64,000 nt of DNA from Vagococcus humatus (GTDB taxonomy: Bacteria > Bacillota > Bacilli > Lactobacillales > Vagococcaceae): contig NZ_PXZH01000004.1 in NCBI RefSeq assembly GCF_003950325.1, forward strand, positions 55,903-119,902, given 5' to 3'. A program made the translations under genes and the position numbers. Below, piece by piece: positions 28,004 through 37,127 of the stretch (positions are counted from its first letter, which is position 1; every line of letters begins with the position of its first letter). The notes under the pieces were generated by a model. That model did not search any database. It saw nothing but the letters and a program-made list of their open reading frames with translations, and had not been told where the DNA came from.

Positions 28004-29001
28004 AGTTGAAAACTTTAGTGATTGGTGGTTCTGGATTATTCTTGATGGTCTTCTCACTGCTTCTGTTTGTTGCCATTTTATTTTCAGATGAACAGGACAG
28101 CGGAATTTCCAATATTCATTATGGAGGTGTGAATGTTTCCGCAGAAGTGCTGGCTCATAAGCCTATGGTAGAAAAATATGCCAAAGAATATGGCGTTGAA
28201 GAATATGTCAACATACTTCTTGCGATTATACAGGTGGAATCGGGCGGTACTGCGGAAGATGTTATGCAGTCCTCGGAATCCCTCGGTCTTCCACCTAATT
28301 CATTGAGTACAGAAGAATCCATTAAGCAAGGTGTGAAGTATTTCAGTGAATTATTAGCCAGTAGCGAAAGGCTCAGTGTAGATTTAGAATCGGTTATCCA
28401 GTCCTACAATTATGGTGGTGGTTTCTTAGGGTATGTGGCTAATCGTGGAAATAAATATACCTTTGAACTGGCTCAAAGTTTCTCAAAAGAGTATTCAGGT
28501 GGCGAAAAAGTGTCTTACCCCAATCCCATAGCCATACCTATCAATGGGGGCTGGCGATACAACTATGGCAATATGTTTTATGTGCAACTGGTAACGCAGT
28601 ATCTTGTCACAACAGAGTTTGATGATGATACGGTACAAGCCATCATGGACGAAGCACTGAAATATGAGGGCTGGCGATACGTTTACGGTGGAGCTTCCCC
28701 GACTACTTCTTTTGATTGTAGCGGACTGACACAATGGACGTATGGAAAAGCTGGAATTAACTTACCACGAACCGCACAACAGCAATATGATGTGACCCAG
28801 CATATCCCACTATCGGAAGCACAAGCTGGCGATTTGGTTTTCTTTCATTCTACCTATAACGCTGGCTCTTATATTACTCATGTTGGGATATACCTTGGCA
28901 ATAACCGTATGTTTCATGCAGGCGACCCAATCGGTTATGCCGACTTAACAAGCCCCTACTGGCAACAGCATTTAGTGGGAGCAGGACGAATCAAACAATG
29001 A
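28000..29001 (+). CDS. orf14: Tn916 Orf14, bifunctional cell-wall hydrolase
   Basis: 333 residues with a membrane anchor (about 6-28), a lysozyme/transglycosylase-like domain (AIIQVESGG, about 70-180) and a C-terminal NlpC/P60 peptidase domain with FDCSGLTQW (catalytic Cys) and THVGIYLG (catalytic His). It is the CwlT/TcpG-type enzyme that opens the wall for the mating channel. Its start overlaps the orf15 stop and its stop overlaps orf13 by four bases. Confidence 0.93.
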   Translation: MKLKTLVIGGSGLFLMVFSLLLFVAILFSDEQDSGISNIHYGGVNVSAEVLAHKPMVEKYAKEYGVEEYVNILLAIIQVESGGTAEDVMQSSESLGLPPNSLSTEESIKQGVKYFSELLASSERLSVDLESVIQSYNYGGGFLGYVANRGNKYTFELAQSFSKEYSGGEKVSYPNPIAIPINGGWRYNYGNMFYVQLVTQYLVTTEFDDDTVQAIMDEALKYEGWRYVYGGASPTTSFDCSGLTQWTYGKAGINLPRTAQQQYDVTQHIPLSEAQAGDLVFFHSTYNAGSYITHVGIYLGNNRMFHAGDPIGYADLTSPYWQQHLVGAGRIKQ

Positions 29002-29930
29002 GAAAGGAAGATTTAATGATGAAATTTAGAAAAAATCAGAATAAAGAAAAACAGATACCAAAGGAAAAGAAACCTCGTGTCTATAAGGTCAATCCTCATA
29101 AAAAGGTTGTGATTGCCTTGTGGGTACTTTTAGGGCTTAGTTTCAGCTTTGCGATATTCAAGCACTTTACAGCTATAGATACTCATACTATTCACGAAAC
29201 AACTATCATAGAAAAGGAATACGTTGATACTCATCATGTAGAAAATTTTGTAGAGAACTTTGCGAAAGTCTACTATTCATGGGAGCAATCCGATAAGTCC
29301 ATTGATAATCGAATGGAAAGTCTAAAAGGCTATCTGACAGATGAACTTCAAGCTCTCAATGTTGATACAGTACGCAAAGATATTCCTGTATCGTCTTCTG
29401 TAAGAGGATTTCAGATATGGACGGTAGAGCCAACTGGCGACAATGAGTTTAATGTAACCTACAGTGTAGACCAGCTCATTACAGAGGGAGAAAATACAAA
29501 GACCGTCCACTCTGCTTATATAGTGAGTGTCTATGTAGATGGTTCTGGAAATATGGTACTGGTTAAGAATCCGACCATTACCAACATACCTAAGAAATCA
29601 AGTTATAAACCAAAAGCCATTGAAAGTGAGGGGACGGTTGATTCCATTACAACCAATGAAATCAATGAGTTTTTAACGACGTTCTTCAAGCTCTATCCTA
29701 CAGCGACAGCCAGTGAACTTTCCTACTATGTGAATGACGGGATATTAAAACCAATCGGAAAAGAGTACATCTTTCAAGAACTGGTAAATCCTATTCACAA
29801 TCGTAAGGATAATCAAGTCACGGTATCGCTGACAGTGGAGTATATCGACCAGCAGACCAAAGCAACGCAGGTATCTCAATTTGATTTGGTACTTGAAAAG
29901 AACGGGAGTAATTGGAAGATTATAGAATAA
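28998..29930 (+). CDS. orf13: Tn916 Orf13, TcpC/VirB8-like channel protein
   Basis: 310 residues from the ATG overlapping orf14; however AGAAAGGAAG lies just upstream of the internal ATG pair at 29016/29019, so the protein may begin there. One membrane helix (about 38-58) precedes two extracellular NTF2-like domains, the architecture of TcpC/ConG. Last gene of the transfer operon; tet(M) regulation starts about 70 bases later. Confidence 0.9.
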   Translation: MRKEDLMMKFRKNQNKEKQIPKEKKPRVYKVNPHKKVVIALWVLLGLSFSFAIFKHFTAIDTHTIHETTIIEKEYVDTHHVENFVENFAKVYYSWEQSDKSIDNRMESLKGYLTDELQALNVDTVRKDIPVSSSVRGFQIWTVEPTGDNEFNVTYSVDQLITEGENTKTVHSAYIVSVYVDGSGNMVLVKNPTITNIPKKSSYKPKAIESEGTVDSITTNEINEFLTTFFKLYPTATASELSYYVNDGILKPIGKEYIFQELVNPIHNRKDNQVTVSLTVEYIDQQTKATQVSQFDLVLEKNGSNWKIIE

Positions 29931-29999
29931 CAAATATTGGTACATTATTACAGCTATTTTGTAATCACGTACTCTCTTTGATAAAAAATTGGAGATTCC

Positions 30000-30028
30000 T
30001 TTACAAATATGCTCTTACGTGCTATTAT
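30000..30028 (+). promoter_or_regulatory. tet(M) promoter
   Basis: TTTACA (30000-30005), 17-base spacer, TATTAT (30023-30028). It drives the leader RNA that contains two short reading frames and the attenuator. Confidence 0.75.
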
Positions 30029-30059
30029 TTAAGTATCTATTTAAAAGGAGTTAATAAAT

Positions 30060-30083
30060 ATGCGGCAAGGTATTATTAAATAA
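30060..30083 (+). CDS. Seven-codon leader frame in the tet(M) transcript
   Basis: ATG CGG CAA GGT ATT ATT AAA TAA encodes MRQGIIK. It has a good ribosome site (AAAGGAG, nine bases upstream). Probably a regulatory leader rather than a functional peptide. Confidence 0.4.
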   Translation: MRQGIIK

Positions 30084-30204
30084 ACTGTCAATTTGATAGC
30101 GGGAACAAATAATTGGATGTCCTTTTTTAGGAGGGCTTAGTTTTTTGTACCCAGTTTAAGAATACCTTTATCATGTGATTCTAAAGTATCCGGAGAATAT
30201 CTGT

Positions 30205-30291
30205 ATGCTTTGTATGCCTATGGTTATGCATAAAAATCCCAGTGATAAGAGTATTTATCACTGGGATTTTTATGCCCTTTTGGGCTTTTGA
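30205..30291 (+). CDS. orf12: tet(M) leader peptide (Tn916 Orf12)
   Basis: 28 codons beginning MLCMPMVMHKNPSDKS, identical in layout to the known Tn916 leader peptide. Its 3' half spans the terminator hairpin at 30232-30272. In the accepted model tetracycline-slowed ribosomes translating this peptide prevent termination and let transcription continue into tet(M) and on to orf7, orf8, xis and int. The stop codon sits two bases before the tet(M) ribosome binding site. Confidence 0.88.
   Translation: MLCMPMVMHKNPSDKSIYHWDFYALLGF
30232..30272 (+). terminator. tet(M) attenuator hairpin
   Basis: AAAAATCCCAGTGATAA pairs with TTATCACTGGGATTTTT, a long stem inside orf12 ending in a T-run. Confidence 0.88.
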
Positions 30292-30306
30292 ATGGAGGAA
30301 AATCAC

Positions 30307-32226
30307 ATGAAAATTATTAATATTGGAGTTTTAGCTCATGTTGATGCAGGAAAAACTACCTTAACAGAAAGCTTATTATATAACAGTGGAGCGATTACAG
30401 AATTAGGAAGCGTGGACAAAGGTACAACGAGGACGGATAATACGCTTTTAGAACGTCAGAGAGGAATTACAATTCAGACAGGAATAACCTCTTTTCAGTG
30501 GGAAAATACGAAGGTGAACATCATAGACACGCCAGGACATATGGATTTCTTAGCAGAAGTATATCGTTCATTATCAGTTTTAGATGGGGCAATTCTACTG
30601 ATTTCTGCAAAAGATGGCGTACAAGCACAAACTCGTATATTATTTCATGCACTTAGGAAAATGGGGATTCCCACAATCTTTTTTATCAATAAGATTGACC
30701 AAAATGGAATTGATTTATCAACGGTTTATCAGGATATTAAAGAGAAACTTTCTGCCGAAATTGTAATCAAACAGAAGGTAGAACTGTATCCTAATGTGTG
30801 TGTGACGAACTTTACCGAATCTGAACAATGGGATACGGTAATAGAGGGAAACGATGACCTTTTAGAGAAATATATGTCCGGTAAATCATTAGAAGCATTG
30901 GAACTCGAACAAGAGGAAAGCATAAGATTTCAGAATTGTTCTCTGTTCCCTCTTTATCATGGAAGTGCAAAAAGTAATATAGGGATTGATAACCTTATAG
31001 AAGTTATTACTAATAAATTTTATTCATCAACACATCGAGGTCCGTCTGAACTTTGCGGAAATGTTTTCAAAATTGAATATACAAAAAAAAGACAACGTCT
31101 TGCATATATACGCCTTTATAGTGGAGTACTACATTTACGAGATTCGGTTAGAGTATCAGAAAAAGAAAAAATAAAAGTTACAGAAATGTATACTTCAATA
31201 AATGGTGAATTATGTAAGATTGATAGAGCTTATTCTGGAGAAATTGTTATTTTGCAAAATGAGTTTTTGAAGTTAAATAGTGTTCTTGGAGATACAAAAC
31301 TATTGCCACAGAGAAAAAAGATTGAAAATCCGCACCCTCTACTACAAACAACTGTTGAACCGAGTAAACCTGAACAGAGAGAAATGTTGCTTGATGCCCT
31401 TTTGGAAATCTCAGATAGTGATCCGCTTCTACGATATTACGTGGATTCTACGACACATGAAATTATACTTTCTTTCTTAGGGAAAGTACAAATGGAAGTG
31501 ATTAGTGCACTGTTGCAAGAAAAGTATCATGTGGAGATAGAACTAAAAGAGCCTACAGTCATTTATATGGAGAGACCGTTAAAAAATGCAGAATATACCA
31601 TTCACATCGAAGTGCCGCCAAATCCTTTCTGGGCTTCCATTGGTTTATCTGTATCACCGCTTCCGTTGGGAAGTGGAATGCAGTATGAGAGCTCGGTTTC
31701 TCTTGGATACTTAAATCAATCATTTCAAAATGCAGTTATGGAAGGGATACGCTATGGTTGTGAACAAGGATTGTATGGTTGGAATGTGACGGACTGTAAA
31801 ATCTGTTTTAAGTATGGCTTATACTATAGCCCTGTTAGTACCCCAGCAGATTTTCGGATGCTTGCTCCTATTGTATTGGAACAAGTCTTAAAAAAAGCTG
31901 GAACAGAATTGTTAGAGCCATATCTTAGTTTTAAAATTTATGCGCCACAGGAATATCTTTCACGAGCATACAACGATGCTCCTAAATATTGTGCGAACAT
32001 CGTAGACACTCAATTGAAAAATAATGAGGTCATTCTTAGTGGAGAAATCCCTGCTCGGTGTATTCAAGAATATCGTAGTGATTTAACTTTCTTTACAAAT
32101 GGACGTAGTGTTTGTTTAACAGAGTTAAAAGGGTACCATGTTACTACCGGTGAACCTGTTTGCCAGCCCCGTCGTCCAAATAGTCGGATAGATAAAGTAC
32201 GATATATGTTCAATAAAATAACTTAG
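30307..32226 (+). CDS. tet(M): Ribosomal protection tetracycline resistance protein Tet(M)
   Basis: 639-residue EF-G-like GTPase that removes tetracycline from the ribosome. G motifs: AHVDAGKTT (about 9-17), DTPGH (about 74-78), NKID (about 128-131). The C-terminal domain IV/V part includes the [10 protein letters not shown] loop that reaches the drug site. The start is the ATG at 30307 with GGAGG eight bases upstream. It is full length with no disruption, so resistance is expected. Expression is controlled by the attenuator in front. Confidence 0.98.
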
Positions 32227-32326
32227 TGTATTTTATGTTGTTATATAAATATGGTTTCTTGTTAAATAAGATGAAATATTTTTTAATAAAGATTTGAATT
32301 AAAGTGTAAAGGAGGAGATAGTTATT

Positions 32327-32512
32327 ATAAACTACAAGTGGATATTGTGTCCTGTATGTGGAAATAAAACACGATTAAAGATAAGGGAAGATACTGAATT
32401 AAAAAAATTCCCCCTCTATTGTCCGAAATGCAGACAAGAAAATTTAATTGAAATAAAGCAGTTCAAAGTAACTGTGATTACAGAGCCAGACGCAAAGACG
32501 CAGAGCCGATAA
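32327..32512 (+). CDS. orf6: Tn916 Orf6-like cysteine-rich KTR protein
   Basis: About 61 codons: NYKWILCPVCGNKTRLKI, then CPKC, a two-CXXC zinc-ribbon-like protein found after tet(M) in Tn916-type elements. No ATG, GTG or TTG lies at the expected start. GGAGGAG (32311-32317) is followed by GTT ATT ATA AAC, so initiation would use ATT or ATA, or an internal TTG at 32345 that would delete the first six residues. The frame is otherwise intact. Function unknown. Confidence 0.55.
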   Translation: MNYKWILCPVCGNKTRLKIREDTELKKFPLYCPKCRQENLIEIKQFKVTVITEPDAKTQSR

Positions 32513-32545
32513 AATGAGATTAATACAATCTCATTTTATCGGCTC
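32503..32545 (+). terminator. Terminator between orf6 and orf9
   Basis: Perfect 19-bp inverted repeat (GAGCCGATAAAATGAGATT and complement) with a 5-base loop, overlapping the orf6 stop. Only a short T-run follows on the plus strand. It separates the tet(M) transcript from the convergent orf9. Confidence 0.85.
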
Positions 32546-32571
32546 TTTCCGTTATGTATGGATTCTTTTAA

Positions 32572-32925
32572 TTAGTCTTCGATGTTTCTTGCTTCGTTGA
32601 TACCGCTGGCTAAAGATTCCATTAAGGATAGTTCTTTGTCTGTAAAGCTATCCATGTATTTCTCTATCTGTAATCGTCGGGTGCTTTTTACCAAGTTATT
32701 AGCAGGTAAGAAAAATTCATCAACGGAAACATGAAGTAACGATACAAGGTCATAAAGAACTTGTATGCTGGGGTGTTGCCCTTTATTTTCAATATTAGTT
32801 AAGTACCGTGGGTCAATTTCAATCAATGCTCCCACTTGTTCACGAGTTAAACCTCGTTTCAATCGAGCTTCTTTAATGGCTAAACCAAAGGCTCTAAAAT
32901 CATATTTATCTTCTTTTTTACGCAT
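32572..32925 (-). CDS. orf9: Tn916 Orf9, XRE-family repressor
   Basis: 117 residues with an N-terminal helix-turn-helix (about 13-67, [24 protein letters not shown]). It is convergent to tet(M). In the Tn916 model Orf9 represses orf7 transcription, and tetracycline-driven readthrough from tet(M) makes antisense RNA to orf9 and relieves this. The C-terminal half ([13 protein letters not shown]) is probably a dimerisation helix. Confidence 0.9.
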   Translation of the reverse strand: MRKKEDKYDFRAFGLAIKEARLKRGLTREQVGALIEIDPRYLTNIENKGQHPSIQVLYDLVSLLHVSVDEFFLPANNLVKSTRRLQIEKYMDSFTDKELSLMESLASGINEARNIED

Positions 32926-33429
32926 AGTAGACCACCTCTATACATTTTATTGTTCCTACTGAATTAAAAACAGGTATAGAAAAACGTGTTATATGGTTTA
33001 TAGGTTTATATTTAATAAAAAGCACTACTAAACGCCAATAAAAAAAACCGTTATATGGTAGTGCTATTTACGCTGTTAAAATATTGTATATTACTTCCAA
33101 ATGGCGGTTTGTTGGAGGTCAACGTCGCCATGAAGTACATCATATACAATAAATTTCCTTACATTGGGTTCTTGTCAAAAAAAGTCGTCTATCTGCAATA
33201 GATAAGTACGTCCACCAATGTGGTTTTATAAATCATATAGATAGAATAACAGAAGCATGTAAACAGAGAAATAAATCTGTTTATATGCTTTTTTGGCTAT
33301 TCAGAACTTTTTTACAAAGTTTATTTATCAGTAATGCAACAAATCCCCCTTTCACATTGGGACTAAGAGTGAAAGGAGATAAACGAGCAAGGCTCACTTC
33401 CTTTCCTAGACAGAAAGGGGGTGAGAAAC
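32926..33429. promoter_or_regulatory. Divergent control region of orf9 and orf7
   Basis: No gene that I can support lies here. It is the place of the orf9 promoter (minus) and the orf7 promoter (plus). It contains AT-rich stretches, an ATATAC-rich segment near 33080-33150 and a strong ribosome site GGGGGTGAG just before orf7. A ten-codon frame beginning ATGGCGGTTTGT (33101) is too short to call; it may be the old orf10. Confidence 0.5.
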
Positions 33430-33852
33430 ATGAAACCATCTTCTTTTCAGACCACAATAGAAAATCAGTTTGACTATATCTGTAAACGTGCTATGGAAGA
33501 CGAGCGAAAGAATTATATGCTTTATCTTTCAAGGATTGCAAAGCGTGAGGTGTCCTTTTCGGATGTTGGCGATTATCTTGTTAGCCAGTTTGCGACAACA
33601 GATAACTATTCAACTGACTTTCAGATTTTTACACTCAATGGGTTATCAGTAGGCGTTGAAAATGATTTGTTGAGTGAAGCATTACGTGAGTTGCCAGACA
33701 AGAAACGTGAAATTCTACTGCTGTTTTACTTTATGGACATGAGCGATTCAGAAATTGCAGACCTGTTGAAATTGAACCGTTCTACTGTCTATCGGCATAG
33801 AACCAGTGGACTAGCCTTAATTAAAAAGTTTATGGAGGAATTTGAAGAATGA
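33430..33852 (+). CDS. orf7: Tn916 Orf7, sigma-70-like activator
   Basis: 140 residues from the ATG at 33430, eight bases after GGGGGTGAG. The C-terminal half is a sigma region 4-type helix-turn-helix (LPDKKREILLLFYFMDMSDSEIADLLKLNRSTVYRHR, about 85-122, shown here as separate segments LPDKKREILL and SEIADLLKLNRSTVYRHR). With Orf8 it switches on its own operon, xis, int and, after excision, the transfer genes. The stop overlaps orf8 by four bases. Confidence 0.9.
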   Translation: MKPSSFQTTIENQFDYICKRAMEDERKNYMLYLSRIAKREVSFSDVGDYLVSQFATTDNYSTDFQIFTLNGLSVGVENDLLSEALRELPDKKREILLLFYFMDMSDSEIADLLKLNRSTVYRHRTSGLALIKKFMEEFEE

Positions 33853-34079
33853 AAACACAATATCCTATGATTCCCTTTCCTCTCATTGTAAAGGCAACAG
33901 ATGGCGATACCGAAGCGATTAACCAGATTCTACATCATTACAGAGGGTACATAACGAAGCGTTCCCTACGACTTATGAAAGATGAATATGGCAATCAAAG
34001 TATGGTCGTTGATGAAGTCTTACGTGGAAGAATGGAAACCAGACTGATTACAAAGATTTTGTCATTTGAAATTAAGTAA
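33849..34079 (+). CDS. orf8: Tn916 Orf8, helix-turn-helix co-regulator
   Basis: 76 residues, N-terminal part like a sigma region 2 helix-turn-helix_16 domain (FPLIVKATDGDTEAINQILH). Overlaps the end of orf7 (ATGA), so the two are translationally coupled and probably work as a split sigma factor. Known to be needed with Orf7 for induction of transfer. Confidence 0.88.
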   Translation: MKTQYPMIPFPLIVKATDGDTEAINQILHHYRGYITKRSLRLMKDEYGNQSMVVDEVLRGRMETRLITKILSFEIK

Positions 34080-34539
34080 TATCCTCTCTCCTTTCGTGGA
34101 AGCGTGCTAAACCATTCCACGCTTCCCGAACAGGGAGGTTTGTTATTCCACCAAAGCATATTGAGCTTTCAATGTGTTTTGATAGGCTAACGAGCCATTG
34201 TTCTTTGAAAACTGAATAAAAGTAATCGAATACGTTTCGATAAGAAAAGAGCCAACGGAACTAACCGCCATGACATATCTTATAAAGATAGCGAGCGATT
34301 CATGTTAGTGATCCGAGAAGCAATCTTTAGCAGGATTGCCTGCAACGACATTCTTATCGTGATAATGATACTCCCATACAGTCAATAGTCCGAGCGTGAT
34401 AAAACCGTCGCAGGCAATGAGTATGGCTACATGAGAACCATGCAGGGGTGGAACTCCCGTGAGCTTTGCTAAAGCTGTTCGATTGCTGGTAAAACAACTT
34501 TTATGAAATCCAAATAAGTGATTTGGAAAGGAGGATTTT
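34080..34539. other. Intergenic region between orf8 and xis
   Basis: This 460-base stretch holds no plus-strand gene. It has several inverted segments (for example around 34085-34125, CGTGGAAGCGT with ACGCTTCC) and is expected to hold the xis/int promoter. A minus-strand 83-codon frame (historically orf5, 34305-34556) overlaps the xis start and has no visible ribosome site, so it is not called. Confidence 0.5.
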
Positions 34540-34743
34540 ATGAAGCAGACTGACATTCCTATTTGGGAACGTTATACCCTAACCATTGAAGAAGCGTCAA
34601 AATATTTTCGTATTGGCGAAAACAAGCTACGACGCTTGGCAGAGGAAAATAAAAATGCAAATTGGCTGATTATGAATGGCAATCGTATTCAGATTAAACG
34701 AAAACAATTTGAAAAAATTATAGATACATTGGACGCAATCTAG
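34540..34743 (+). CDS. xis: Tn916 excisionase
   Basis: 67 basic residues with a winged-helix fold start ([20 protein letters not shown]). It bends DNA at the element ends and favours excision by Int. GGAAAGGAGG lies upstream of the ATG. The integrase gene follows after 81 bases. Confidence 0.95.
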
Positions 34744-34824
34744 CGTCGCCAAAGGGTCTTGTATATGATAAAATAGTATTAAGTCGTATCAAGGCTCTTT
34801 CCATAAAGGAAAGGAGCAAATGCC

Positions 34825-36042
34825 ATGTCAGAAAAAAGACGTGACAATAAAGGTCGAATCTTAAAGACTGGAGAGAGCCAACGAAAAGACGGAAGATACT
34901 TATACAAATATATAGATTCATTTGGAGAACCGCAATTTGTTTACTCGTGGAAACTTGTGGCTACAGACCGAGTACCAGCAGGAAAGCGTGATTGTATCTC
35001 ACTTAGAGAGAAAATCGCAGAGTTACAGAAAGACATTCATGATGGTATTGATGTTGTAGGAAAGAAAATGACACTCTGCCAGCTTTACGCAAAACAGAAC
35101 GCTCAAAGACCAAAGGTTAGAAAAAACACTGAAACTGGACGCAAATATCTTATGGATATTTTGAAGAAAGACAAGTTAGGTGTAAGAAGTATTGACAGTA
35201 TTAAGCCATCAGACGCTAAAGAATGGGCTATTAGAATGAGTGAAAATGGTTATGCTTATCAAACCATCAATAACTACAAACGTTCTTTAAAGGCTTCATT
35301 CTATATTGCTATACAAGATGATTGTGTTCGGAAGAATCCATTTGACTTTCAACTGAAAGCAGTTCTTGATGATGATACTGTCCCTAAGACCGTACTAACA
35401 GAAGAACAGGAAGAAAAACTGTTAGCCTTTGCAAAAGCTGATAAAACCTACAGCAAAAATTATGATGAAATTCTGATACTCTTAAAAACAGGTCTTCGTA
35501 TTTCAGAGTTTGGTGGTTTGACACTTCCAGATTTAGATTTTGAGAATCGTCTTGTCAATATAGACCATCAGCTATTGAGAGATACTGAAATTGGGTACTA
35601 CATTGAAACACCAAAGACCAAAAGTGGCGAACGTCAAGTTCCTATGGTTGAAGAAGCCTATCAAGCATTTAAGCGAGTGTTAGCGAATCGAAAGAATGAT
35701 AAGCGTGTTGAGATTGATGGATATAGTGATTTCCTCTTTCTTAATAGAAAGAACTATCCAAAAGTGGCAAGTGATTACAACGGCATGATGAAAGGTCTTG
35801 TTAAGAAATACAATAAGTATAACGAGGATAAATTGCCACACATCACTCCACATAGTTTGCGACATACATTCTGTACCAACTATGCAAATGCAGGAATGAA
35901 TCCAAAGGCATTACAGTACATTATGGGACATGCTAATATAGCCATGACGCTGAACTATTACGCACATGCAACATTCGATTCTGCAATGGCAGAAATGAAA
36001 CGCTTGAATAAAGAGAAGCAACAGGAGCGTCTTGTTGCTTAG
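34825..36042 (+). CDS. int: Tn916 integrase (tyrosine recombinase)
   Basis: 405 residues: N-terminal arm-binding domain (1-75, three-strand sheet that binds DR-2), SAM-like core-binding domain (80-175) and a catalytic domain with R225, K264 region, H343, R346, H369 and nucleophile Y379. All catalytic residues are present, so excision and integration should work. AAGGAGC precedes the ATG. The right DR-2 repeats begin 14 bases after the stop. Confidence 0.98.
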   Translation: MSEKRRDNKGRILKTGESQRKDGRYLYKYIDSFGEPQFVYSWKLVATDRVPAGKRDCISLREKIAELQKDIHDGIDVVGKKMTLCQLYAKQNAQRPKVRKNTETGRKYLMDILKKDKLGVRSIDSIKPSDAKEWAIRMSENGYAYQTINNYKRSLKASFYIAIQDDCVRKNPFDFQLKAVLDDDTVPKTVLTEEQEEKLLAFAKADKTYSKNYDEILILLKTGLRISEFGGLTLPDLDFENRLVNIDHQLLRDTEIGYYIETPKTKSGERQVPMVEEAYQAFKRVLANRKNDKRVEIDGYSDFLFLNRKNYPKVASDYNGMMKGLVKKYNKYNEDKLPHITPHSLRHTFCTNYANAGMNPKALQYIMGHANIAMTLNYYAHATFDSAMAEMKRLNKEKQQERLVA

Positions 36043-36055
36043 TAGTACAAATGAA

Positions 36056-36077
36056 TTTACTACTTATTTACCACTTC
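36056..36077 (+). repeat. Right DR-2 arm-type Int binding repeats
   Basis: Tandem TTTACTACTTA and TTTACCACTTC, the counterpart of 18259-18280. Confidence 0.85.
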
Positions 36078-36220
36078 TGACAGCTAAGACATGAGGAAAT
36101 ATGCAAAGAAACGTGAAGTATCTTCCTACAGTAAAAATACTCGAAAGCACATAGAATAAGGCTTTACGAGCATTTAAGAAAATATAAAAAGATAATTAGA
36201 AATTTATACTTTGTTTAATC

Positions 36221-36257
36221 TAAAAAAAGTATGAATCTCACAAGATCCATACTTTTT
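36221..36257 (-). terminator. nusG terminator, adjacent to the Tn916 right end
   Basis: GTATGGATC/GATTCATAC stem extended by A/T tracts with a T-run on the minus strand. It begins about nine bases beyond the element's terminal repeat. Confidence 0.88.
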
Positions 36258-36273
36258 CACTTAGTCTATTTAA

Positions 36274-36819
36274 TTAGTCAATACGGTCAATTTGTTCAAA
36301 ATCAAGTTCTGTTGACGTTTCCCGACCAAACATATCGATATTCACTTTTAATTTTTGACGGTCTTCATCAATTTCAGTAATGGTTCCTGCTAAACCTGAA
36401 AAAGCTCCTTCAATAATCGTCACTACTTCACCTAATTCAACCTCTAATTCTTGATGACGTGTGCTTAAACCTAACTTACGCAAGATATGTTCAATTTCTT
36501 CTTTTAACAAAGGTGCTGGTTTACTTCCTGCTCCGTGAGAACCTACAAATCCTGTTACTCCTGGTGTATTTCTTACCACATACCAAGAATCATCTGTCAT
36601 AATCATCTCAACCAAAACATATCCCGGGAAAGTTTTTCTAGTAGTAATTTTTTCTTTACCATTTTTTACTTCATGATCTTCTTCTTCCGGTACTACCACA
36701 CGAAAAATATAATCTTCCATTCCCATGCTTTGGGCACGAGATTCTAAGTTAGTCTTTACCTTATTTTCATAACCAGAGTAAGTATGCAATACATACCACT
36801 GTCTTTCAAATGTTTCCAT
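36274..36819 (-). CDS. nusG: Transcription termination/antitermination factor NusG
   Basis: 181 residues: NGN domain (WYVLHTYSGYENKVKTNLE, FPGYVLVEM) and a C-terminal KOW domain (GEVVTIIEGAFSGLAGTI, about 128-160). It binds RNA polymerase and the ribosome. Its ribosome site is weak (GTAGGC). Downstream it ends in a hairpin and then Tn916. A TAGTCA-17-TATACT promoter (36916-36888 region, minus strand) and a weak hairpin with a seven-T tail lie in the leader, so it may be separately transcribed from secE. Confidence 0.96.
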   Translation of the reverse strand: METFERQWYVLHTYSGYENKVKTNLESRAQSMGMEDYIFRVVVPEEEDHEVKNGKEKITTRKTFPGYVLVEMIMTDDSWYVVRNTPGVTGFVGSHGAGSKPAPLLKEEIEHILRKLGLSTRHQELEVELGEVVTIIEGAFSGLAGTITEIDEDRQKLKVNIDMFGRETSTELDFEQIDRID

Positions 36820-36933
36820 GCTTTATTTAGCCTACTTTCTTGTAAAATAAAAAAACCTCAGAATTTCCCCCGAAGTTTTTGCTCAAAACTAGTATAACAC
36901 TCACAGAAGTGTCTGACTAGTTTTTCATTCTTC

Positions 36934-37107
36934 CTATTTCATAAAAAGCTTAATAACTGATGCAATAACATAGTCTGACACACCAAAGAAAATAGCATAT
37001 AAAACAGTAGTTTGAAGTACTGTTGACACGTCTTTTCTTAATTGTTTTTTAGTGGGCCAAGTGACAATTCGCATCTCTTCTTTGACACTCTTTAAAAAAT
37101 TAGCCAT
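36934..37107 (-). CDS. secE: Preprotein translocase subunit SecE
   Basis: 57 residues: MANFLKSVKEEMRIVTWPTK start, the conserved VTWP motif, then one membrane helix ending in VIASVIKLFMK. It clamps SecY in the membrane. AAAAGGAGTAAC precedes the ATG. Lies between rpmG (20 bases upstream) and nusG, the classical order. Confidence 0.95.
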   Translation of the reverse strand: MANFLKSVKEEMRIVTWPTKKQLRKDVSTVLQTTVLYAIFFGVSDYVIASVIKLFMK

Positions 37108-37127
37108 TGACGTTACTCCTTTTCTGC

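Larger units (their letters stand above)
18188..36212 (+). mobile_element. Tn916-like: Tn916-family conjugative transposon carrying tet(M)
   Basis: About 18.0 kb, matching the known 18,032 bp of Tn916, with the canonical order orf24-orf13, tet(M), orf6, orf9, orf7, orf8, xis, int. The ends carry imperfect inverted repeats: 18188-18209 against the complement of 36191-36212, 17 of 22 matching. Similar AT-rich 12-mers abut both ends (18176-18187 and 36214-36225), probably target plus coupling sequence. No gene appears disrupted, so transfer competence is plausible. Exact ends are uncertain by about six bases because coupling sequences cannot be assigned without an empty site. Confidence 0.95.

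Noticed and set aside
27564..28091. 175-codon plus frame overlapping the orf15 tail
   Set aside because: Lies in another frame of the Q/K-rich repetitive tail of orf15 and has no start site of its own.
34305..34556. Minus-strand 83-codon frame in Tn916, historically called orf5
   Set aside because: It overlaps the xis start, has no visible ribosome binding site and no recognisable domain; the region looks regulatory.
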